Positions 1 to 4,390 of a stretch of DNA of 10,376 nt are shown here, piece by piece; position 1 is the first letter of the stretch, and each line of letters opens with the position of its first letter. The position numbers and the translations under genes were made by a program. Source of the DNA: Methyloceanibacter sp. (GTDB lineage: Bacteria; Pseudomonadota; Alphaproteobacteria; Rhizobiales; Methyloligellaceae); the NCBI GenBank assembly GCA_016649675.1, contig JAENXG010000069.1, positions 1-10,376 of the forward strand, in the 5' to 3' direction. The notes under the pieces are model-generated. The model saw nothing but the letters and a program-made list of their open reading frames with translations. It did not search any database and was not told where the DNA came from.

Positions 1-1248
1 GATCGTCTCTGGTGCACCCTTGACGGCTGCCTGGACGCTGGCGTCACTGCGACGCACGATGCCTGTCTCCCGCCGCCGGTCTTCGGTGAAGGGGAAGGTC
101 GCGACGAGAGTCTCAGGAGCGGCGGGCACGCCTTCAAGGACGGCGACGTCGATAGGGTCTCCGCTGCCAGCACGCGAGGCCAGCGCGGCAATTTGGCGAA
201 GCTCCGCCGCCTCGATCCCGTCCGCAGGAAGAACATGCGCAAGCGTCAGTCTGCCCTCGGTCAGGGTGCCGGTCTTGTCCGAGCAAATGCAGGTGACGCG
301 ACCGATATTCTCGACCACCACCGAGCGGCGCACGAGCGCCTGGCGGCGCGCGAGCCGGTAGACGCCGACGCCGAGGAAGAAGGTGAAGGCGACGGGGAAC
401 TCCTCGGGCATCGCAGCGACCGCGAGCGTCACCGCACTCAGGAACGCGTCGAGCAGGCCGAAGCCCTGATAGTAGCGCGTCGCGGCAAGCGCCACACAGA
501 CGAGGACGGCGGCGGCGGCGAGCCTGCCGACAAGGGCACCGATGGCGTTTTGCAGTGGCGTTCGCTCGTGCTGCCCCTGCCGGGCGAAGCTCACGATCTC
601 GCCATAGAGCGTCTCGCCCCCGGTGAACACGACCCTCTGGCGCCCTTGCCCGGTCAGGAGCCGCGTGCCAGCCGCTCCCCAAGACTCGTTGTCGACGGAC
701 GCTTCGCCGTCTCCGATCGCGCCTTGGAAGGGATGCTTGCGCACCGGCATGGCCTCGCCCGTCAGCGCGGACTCGTCGGCCTGCAGATTGAGGCCCGCAA
801 CGAGAACGCCATCGGCGGGGAAAGCGGCGCCCTCATCGACGATGATGAGATCGCCGGGAACGACCTCGACCGAAGGAATGTCCTTGGCCACCCCGTCGCG
901 CAGCACCCGGGCCTGAGTGGCCAGGCGTCCGGCCAGCCCCTCCGTCGTCGCCTGGGTGCGGCGGTGCAGATAGGCGTCCATGCTCGCGATCGGCAAGAGC
1001 GCCAGGCCAAGGACGCTCGCTTCGGCATAGTCGCCAAGCCAAGCGAAGAGAGAAGCGGTTGCCGCCAGGAACCAGACCATGGGATCCTGCGCCGTGTCGC
1101 GGAGAATGGTACCCCAGCCCGATCTTCTCTCTCCGAGGATGTCGTTGGCGCCGTAGCGGCGGTGCCGCTCTTCGACCTCCACGGCCGTCAAGCCGCGATC
1201 GGGGTCAAGGAGTCCGGCAATGCGGTCTGAGGGAAAGGGGTGACGCAC
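1..1248 (-). CDS. Cation-translocating P-type ATPase, N-terminal part (runs off the left edge)
   Basis: This is a membrane ion pump that couples ATP hydrolysis to cation transport through an aspartyl-phosphate. The minus frame is open from a stop at 1288-1290 to the window edge; 416 codons are present. No in-frame ATG lies before the conserved N-terminus, so I chose GTG at 1248, which gives VRHPFPSDRIAGLLDPDRGL, a normal start for the cation-ATPase N domain. No strong ribosome site precedes it. Visible in order are a first membrane pair near residues 57-90, the actuator motif TGEA (163-166), a membrane pair ending in AMPEEFPV (about 279-286), the phosphorylation motif SDKTGTLT with Asp324, and the nucleotide-domain motif KGAPE at the edge. 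The layout is that of type II (Ca/Mg-like) pumps, but PEEFP replaces the usual PEGLP, so the transported ion cannot be named. The remaining nucleotide domain and C-terminal helices lie outside the window. It is the last visible gene of the minus-strand cluster. Confidence 0.9.
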   Translation of the reverse strand, partial: MRHPFPSDRIAGLLDPDRGLTAVEVEERHRRYGANDILGERRSGWGTILRDTAQDPMVWFLAATASLFAWLGDYAEASVLGLALLPIASMDAYLHRRTQATTEGLAGRLATQARVLRDGVAKDIPSVEVVPGDLIIVDEGAAFPADGVLVAGLNLQADESALTGEAMPVRKHPFQGAIGDGEASVDNESWGAAGTRLLTGQGRQRVVFTGGETLYGEIVSFARQGQHERTPLQNAIGALVGRLAAAAVLVCVALAATRYYQGFGLLDAFLSAVTLAVAAMPEEFPVAFTFFLGVGVYRLARRQALVRRSVVVENIGRVTCICSDKTGTLTEGRLTLAHVLPADGIEAAELRQIAALASRAGSGDPIDVAVLEGVPAAPETLVATFPFTEDRRRETGIVRRSDASVQAAVKGAPETI

Positions 1249-1297
1249 GTTCAGCGGTCCGCTGGCTCGGAACTTGGACTGTAGGGACTAGCCCAAG

Positions 1298-1567
1298 TTA
1301 GGCGTGCCGTCGCCCCAGCAGGGTGTTGTAGAGCCAAGCAAAGATGGCGAAATGGAAGAATCCTTCAACGAATCCCCAAAAGGCTCCGATCACAGTGCCG
1401 AGGATCGAAACGGAATAGCCCTAGAAGCCATAGAACTGCGCCAGCAAATCTGTAAACGGCTTGAACCCGGGCACACCAAGAAGGGCACAGATCGTGGCCA
1501 AGGCCACGCAACCCGAGCCGTAAATTGCACCCGCTAGAGCGAATTTAAGGGTGTCGAGTCTCTGCAT
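1298..1567 (-). pseudogene. Small two-helix membrane protein (holin-like annotation family) interrupted by an in-frame TAG
   Basis: From ATG at 1567 the frame reads 48 codons, then TAG at 1423-1421, then 40 more sense codons in the same frame to TAA at 1300-1298. The first half has one hydrophobic segment (GAIYGSGCVALATICALLGV). The part after the TAG starts GYSVSILGTVIGAFWGFVEG and ends AIFAWLYNTLLGRRHA, giving a second helix. The whole 89-codon protein resembles a family of small bacterial membrane proteins often labelled 'bacteriophage holin' and having a GYS.SP.GS..G...GFVDG....FAWLYN pattern; this is from memory. The label does not imply a prophage, and none is seen. A good ribosome site (GGAGG, complement of 1574-1578) sits 6 nt before the ATG. 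Intact coding after the stop suggests a recent nonsense mutation, a sequencing error, or readthrough. A TGG to TAG change would restore it. The function is unknown. Confidence 0.72.
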
Positions 1568-1592
1568 AGGGGACCTCCCTGTCGGCGGTTTG

Positions 1593-1680
1593 CTACGATC
1601 GCTTGTAGCCCGTGATAATGGCGCGGACCAGATTCTCGCTGCACGAAGTCAAGAGCCACCGCCGCCAGCAGGCCGCGGCG
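1593..1680 (-). pseudogene. Decayed duplicate of the 3' end of the cytochrome b gene
   Basis: Plus-strand bases 1601-1639 match 1947-1985, the end of the intact cytochrome b gene, at 35 of 39 positions, and the match continues after a 2-nt deletion (acgaag at 1643-1648 against 1991-1996). Read on the minus strand, the remnant encodes ENLVRAIITGYKRS then TAG, against ENLVRAMVTGYKRP then TGA in the intact gene. The 2-nt gap puts the preceding LLAAVALDFVQ (cf. HIAAVILASFVH) in a different frame. No start or ribosome site is present, so this is a relic and not a gene. It lies between the CopG-like gene and the small membrane protein, and implies an old duplication, or replacement, of the cytochrome gene here. 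Confidence 0.75.
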
Positions 1681-1681
1681 C

Positions 1682-1927
1682 TTAGCGCTCGGTGCGTCCC
1701 CGCCGCACGGCATAGGCATCGACCAGCGTGCTGATCATGCGCTGATAGGGTACTCCGGCTTTGCCCGCCTCGCGCTTGAAGAACTCCACACTGCGGCGGC
1801 TCAAGGACAGCGTCACCTTCACGTTCTCATCGCGGCGCACGAGCTCTTGGGGAGACGGCAGGCCATCGTCGATCAGCTTCAGATCGACAATCTCGTCTTG
1901 CGGGTGCTTTCTCGTTGGTCCGCCCAT
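1682..1927 (-). CDS. CopG/BrnA-like ribbon-helix-helix protein, possible orphan antitoxin
   Basis: An 81-residue, highly charged protein. Residues about 36-74 (VKVTLSLSRRSVEFFKREAG, then KAGVPYQRMISTLVDAYAVR) fit the CopG/Arc/BrnA ribbon-helix-helix pattern: a short beta strand that enters the DNA major groove, a helix beginning SVEFFKREA, and a second helix after YQRMI. The upstream LPSPQELVRRDE is also typical of small antitoxin-like CopG proteins. Such proteins bind DNA as dimers and often repress their own toxin-antitoxin operon. No toxin gene of BrnT, RelE or other type is visible beside it. It starts 11 nt after the cytochrome b stop, so it is probably cotranscribed. The ribosome site is weak (GATGAGATG before the ATG). 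Whether it acts as an antitoxin remnant or as a regulator of this cluster is open. Confidence 0.72.
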   Translation of the reverse strand: MGGPTRKHPQDEIVDLKLIDDGLPSPQELVRRDENVKVTLSLSRRSVEFFKREAGKAGVPYQRMISTLVDAYAVRRGRTER

Positions 1928-1938
1928 GGATCATCTCA

Positions 1939-2514
1939 TCAGGGGCGCTTATAGCCCGTGACCATGGCGCGGACGAGATTCTCGCGATGTACGAAGCTCG
2001 CCAGAATCACAGCGGCGATGTGGGCGAGAATGAGTGCAAGCGTGATATTGGCGAGGAGATCGTGCACCTCCTCCAGTGCTTCGCCGGTGTCCTTGGTGAA
2101 CATCCCGGCAAGCGGCCCTGCCTGCTGCTCCCCGCCATAGACCACGAGGCCTGTCACCACGGTCGCGGCCAAGAACAGAAGCAGCAGGATCACCATCGCG
2201 CCCCCACCGGGGCTGTGACCAAGATGGCGCTCGGCGCGAAACAGCAAGAGGTCGCGCACATAGGCGAGCGTGGTTGCCGGGGCACAGACAAAGTCGGAGA
2301 AGCGCGCATGACGCGGCCCGACAAAGCCCCAAACCACCCGCGCCACGATGAGCGCGCCGACGAGATAGCCGGCCCAGACATGCACCTTTAGCAGGTCATC
2401 CTCGGTGAAATAGGCGATCGTAAAGGCCGCGACCAAGGTCCAATGGAAGACCCTCACGAAAAGGTCCCAGACATAGACCTGGGACGGTGCGCCGTTTCGA
2501 GCTGGGTTGGGCAT
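1939..2514 (-). CDS. Cytochrome b (b561 / hydrogenase-type cytochrome b family)
   Basis: A 191-residue integral membrane di-haem cytochrome b that would pass electrons between a periplasmic partner or the quinone pool and another carrier. Family features seen: the N-terminal VYVWDLFVRVFHW signature, four hydrophobic helices (about residues 22-36, 46-65, 106-126 and 154-174), and four histidines at expected haem-ligand positions: His24 (VFHW), His45 (KVHVWAGY), His151 (EEVHD) and His165 (LAHIA). VWGFVGPRHARF after helix 2 is also characteristic. Length is normal for the single-domain family. ATG at 2514 is chosen; the nearest purine-rich stretch (AAGGGTAG) is about 12 nt upstream, so initiation signals are poor. 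A TTGA-N6-TCAA site lies 34-47 nt upstream. No partner (cytochrome c or hydrogenase subunit) is in the window, so the electron donor and acceptor are unknown. Confidence 0.88.
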   Translation of the reverse strand: MPNPARNGAPSQVYVWDLFVRVFHWTLVAAFTIAYFTEDDLLKVHVWAGYLVGALIVARVVWGFVGPRHARFSDFVCAPATTLAYVRDLLLFRAERHLGHSPGGGAMVILLLLFLAATVVTGLVVYGGEQQAGPLAGMFTKDTGEALEEVHDLLANITLALILAHIAAVILASFVHRENLVRAMVTGYKRP

Positions 2515-2547
2515 GAACTAGTCTACCCTTCGGGACGGGGCTCAGCC

Positions 2548-2561
2548 TTGAGTAGGATCAA
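2548..2561 (-). promoter_or_regulatory. Candidate FNR/FixK-type operator upstream of the cytochrome b cluster
   Basis: The bases TTGAGTAGGATCAA match the CRP/FNR-superfamily anaerobox TTGAT-N4-ATCAA at 9 of 10 specified positions, and the symmetry extends outward to CCTTGA-N6-TCAAGG. The centre is about 40 bp before the cytochrome b ATG. If it activates at the usual -41.5, transcription would begin about at the start codon, giving a leaderless or near-leaderless mRNA, which would fit the weak ribosome site. A downstream start codon or a different mode of action are alternatives. The site is symmetric and could also act on ahcY, whose ATG is about 150 bp away. The assignment rests on motif match and context only. 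Confidence 0.55.
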
Positions 2562-2656
2562 GGCGCCGACCGGGAAGCCACGCCGGCGCGGCGCTTGCGA
2601 GACGAGCCCGCGGCCCGATTTTTCTCCACATCGCTCTGGCCACTCGCCTGCAAAAC

Positions 2657-2684
2657 CTATAAGGAGTTCTTTATATCCTTATAG
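2657..2684 (+). promoter_or_regulatory. Palindromic candidate operator upstream of ahcY (three half-sites)
   Basis: CTATAAGGA (2657-2665) and TCCTTATAG (2676-2684) form a perfect 9-bp inverted repeat around 10 bases. Inside it, ATAAGGA (2659-2665) and TCTTTAT (2668-2674) make a second, nearly perfect repeat spaced by 2 bp. The site thus has one left half and two right halves. It ends 24 nt before the ahcY ATG and contains TATAAG and TTATAT, possible -10 elements, so a bound repressor could block the promoter. In Proteobacteria ahcY and other methionine-cycle genes can be controlled by the ArsR-family SAH-sensing repressor SahR, whose alphaproteobacterial sites are, as I recall, AT-rich repeats of ATAAAGA type. 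That assignment is inference. An RNA hairpin is also possible. Confidence 0.55.
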
Positions 2685-2708
2685 TCTGAGGCTTAGGAGT
2701 AGAGGCAG

Positions 2709-4100
2709 ATGAACTACCACGTCAGAGACATCGGCTTGGCCTCCTGGGGCCGCAAAGAGATCGCCATCGCCGAGACCGAGATGCCCGGCCTGATGGCGGT
2801 GCGCGAGGAGTATGCGGCGAAGCAGCCGCTCAAGGGCGCGCGCATCGCGGGCTCGCTGCATATGACCATCCAGACCGCGGTGCTGATCGAGACCTTGAAG
2901 GCGCTCGGCGCCGATCTTCGCTGGGCCTCCTGCAACATCTATTCGACGCAAGACCATGCCGCCGCAGCGGTCGCGGCCGAAGGCATCCCCGTGTTCGCCT
3001 TTAAGGGCGAGAGCCTCGAAGAATATTGGGACTACACCCACCGCATCTTTGAATGGGCCGACGGCGGTGTGCCCAACATGATCCTCGACGACGGCGGCGA
3101 CGCCACGCTGCTGGTGCATCTCGGCGCCCGTGCCGAGAAAGGCGACACCGCTTTTCTAGACAAAGCCACCAACGAGGAGGAAGAGGTTCTCTTCGCCTCG
3201 ATCAAGGAGCGGTTGAAGAGGGAGCCCGGCTGGTTCTCGAAACTCGCCGCCAATATTCGCGGCGTGACCGAAGAGACCACGACCGGCGTGCATCGGCTCT
3301 ACGAGATGCAGAAGAAGGGCACGCTGCTGTTCCCCGCCATCAACGTCAACGACAGCGTCACCAAGTCGAAATTCGATAATCTCTACGGCTGCCGCGAAAG
3401 CCTCGTCGACGGCATCCGCCGCGGCACCGACGTGATGATGGCCGGCAAGGTGGCGATGGTCGCGGGCTTCGGCGATGTCGGCAAAGGCTCGGCCGCCTCC
3501 TTGCGCAACGCCGGCTGCCGCGTGCTCGTCTCCGAGATCGATCCGATCTGCGCGCTCCAGGCCGCAATGGAGGGCTATGAGGTCACCACCATGGACGACG
3601 CGGCGCCCCGCGCCGACATTTTCGTCACCGCCACCGGCAACAAGGACGTCATCACGCTCGAGCATATGCGGGCGATGAAGGACCGCGCCATCGTCTGCAA
3701 TATCGGGCACTTCGATTCCGAGATTCAGGTGGCGGGCTTGCGCAACTTCAAATGGCTCAACGTCAAGCCGCAGGTGGACGAGATCGAGTTCCCGACCGGC
3801 AGGCGCATCATCCTTCTGTCGGAGGGCAGGCTGGTCAATCTCGGCAACGCTATGGGCCATCCGAGCTTCGTGATGAGCGCGTCCTTCACCAATCAGACGC
3901 TGGCGCAGATCGAGCTGTGGACCAATCCGAGCGCCTATAAAAAAGAAGTTTACACGCTGCCGAAGCAGCTCGACGAGAAGGTGGCGCGCTTACATCTCGG
4001 GAAGGTGGGCGCCAAGCTCACCAAGCTCCGACCCGAGCAGGCCGACTATATCGGCGTGCCGGCGGAGGGGCCGTACAAGCCCGACTACTACCGGTATTAA
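2709..4100 (+). CDS. ahcY: Adenosylhomocysteinase (S-adenosyl-L-homocysteine hydrolase)
   Basis: This cytoplasmic NAD-dependent enzyme splits S-adenosylhomocysteine, the product and inhibitor of SAM-dependent methylation, into adenosine and homocysteine, feeding the methionine cycle. The 463 residues are full length for bacteria. Visible are the substrate-domain GSLHMT (His51), MILDDGGD (124-131), the catalytic cluster NDSVTKSKFDNLYGCRE with Lys219 and Asp223 (equivalents of human Lys186 and Asp190), the NAD-binding loop AGFGDVGKGSA (252-262), HPSFVMS, and the conserved C-terminus KPDYYRY that reaches into the neighbouring subunit. The roughly 40-residue insertion typical of bacterial enzymes lies near 140-180 (AEKGDTAFL to GWFSKLA). 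ATG at 2709 follows AGGAG (2695-2699) and gives the standard N-terminus. The gene has its own promoter region, divergent from the cytochrome cluster, and is followed by hairpins. Nothing is abnormal. Confidence 0.98.
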   Translation: MNYHVRDIGLASWGRKEIAIAETEMPGLMAVREEYAAKQPLKGARIAGSLHMTIQTAVLIETLKALGADLRWASCNIYSTQDHAAAAVAAEGIPVFAFKGESLEEYWDYTHRIFEWADGGVPNMILDDGGDATLLVHLGARAEKGDTAFLDKATNEEEEVLFASIKERLKREPGWFSKLAANIRGVTEETTTGVHRLYEMQKKGTLLFPAINVNDSVTKSKFDNLYGCRESLVDGIRRGTDVMMAGKVAMVAGFGDVGKGSAASLRNAGCRVLVSEIDPICALQAAMEGYEVTTMDDAAPRADIFVTATGNKDVITLEHMRAMKDRAIVCNIGHFDSEIQVAGLRNFKWLNVKPQVDEIEFPTGRRIILLSEGRLVNLGNAMGHPSFVMSASFTNQTLAQIELWTNPSAYKKEVYTLPKQLDEKVARLHLGKVGAKLTKLRPEQADYIGVPAEGPYKPDYYRY

Positions 4101-4123
4101 ACGACGCTCTTACCGAACTGCAG

Positions 4124-4207
4124 CGTCATGGCCGGGCTTGTCCCGGCCATCCACGTCTTCGATTTAAGGCTTACAACGTGATGCCCGGCATGAAGCCGGG
4201 CAGGACG
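4124..4207 (+). repeat. Branched palindromic intergenic repeat (REP-like), possible ahcY terminator
   Basis: Two strong hairpins lie side by side: ATGGCCGGG (4128-4136) with CCCGGCCAT (4142-4150), 9 bp and a 5-nt loop, and GCCCGGC (4183-4189) with GCCGGGC (4195-4201), 7 bp and a 5-nt loop. CACGT (4152-4156) pairs with ACGTG (4176-4180), and the ends CGTC (4124-4127) and GACG (4204-4207) pair too, so the whole can fold as a multi-branched cruciform. The left half (CGTCATGGCCGGGCTTGTCC and on to CCACGTCTTC) closely resembles, from memory, a repeat scattered many times through Bradyrhizobium-like genomes. It begins 24 nt after the ahcY stop. It lacks a T-tract but may stop transcription or protect the mRNA end. 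Confidence 0.75.
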
Positions 4208-4390
4208 AAGAGGGTAAAGATCCCTCAACCAACTTGTCCGCGCTAGTGGGCAAGAGTCACCGATACAGCTAATCTACGCGTGATTCGCCTTGAGGCTCGC
4301 GGGGTCCGTCGGCCCGCCTTCAGACTGTGGCAGCGTTCAAGCAAACGCGGGAGCGCGAGGCCATGGGCGGCGGCGTGGAGCGAAACGACC
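4208..4390 (+). other. Leader region of the divL-type gene
   Basis: No gene is supported here. The stretch holds a small hairpin (GAGGG 4210-4214 with CCCTC 4222-4226) and two GANTC sites, GAGTC at 4254-4258 and GATTC at 4282-4286, the target of the alphaproteobacterial cell-cycle methylase CcrM. A GTG at 4280 is in frame with the downstream kinase gene. The 37 residues it would add are arginine- and tryptophan-rich with no helix or signal pattern, and no ribosome site precedes it, so I treat 4280-4390 as untranslated. I cannot point to a convincing -35/-10 pair. Confidence 0.4.

Noticed and set aside
193..1230. Long plus-strand open frame of 345 codons
   Set aside because: It is codon-for-codon antisense to the P-type ATPase, whose motifs (SDKTGTLT, TGEA, KGAPE) are unmistakable on the minus strand. 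The plus translation is Arg/Glu-rich with no recognisable domain.
1298..1420. An additional frameshift in the second half of the small membrane protein
   Set aside because: A first reading suggested an extra base near 1340. Re-reading the complement base by base gave a continuous frame through FAWLYNTLLGRRHA to TAA, so the TAG is the only lesion.
1298..1567. Prophage lysis module, from the 'holin' label of the small membrane protein family
   Set aside because: No endolysin, spanin, structural or integrase gene is present, and the family is widespread outside phages.
1534..1719. Minus-strand 61-codon frame overlapping the CopG-like gene end
   Set aside because: It overlaps the CopG-like gene in another frame and runs through the cytochrome relic after its 2-nt deletion; there is no ribosome site or conserved pattern.
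2640..2708. SAH or SAM riboswitch in the ahcY leader
   Set aside because: The region between a plausible promoter and the ATG is too short, and apart from the palindrome I find no conserved pseudoknot core; a protein operator fits better.
3156..3860. Minus-strand open frame of 234 codons inside ahcY
   Set aside because: It is an antisense shadow of a highly conserved enzyme gene, with no independent start signal.
4280..4390. Longer start (GTG 4280) for the DivL-type protein
   Set aside because: No ribosome site precedes it and the 37 added residues look non-coding, while ATG 4391 has GGAG about 10 nt upstream and leads straight into the membrane helices.
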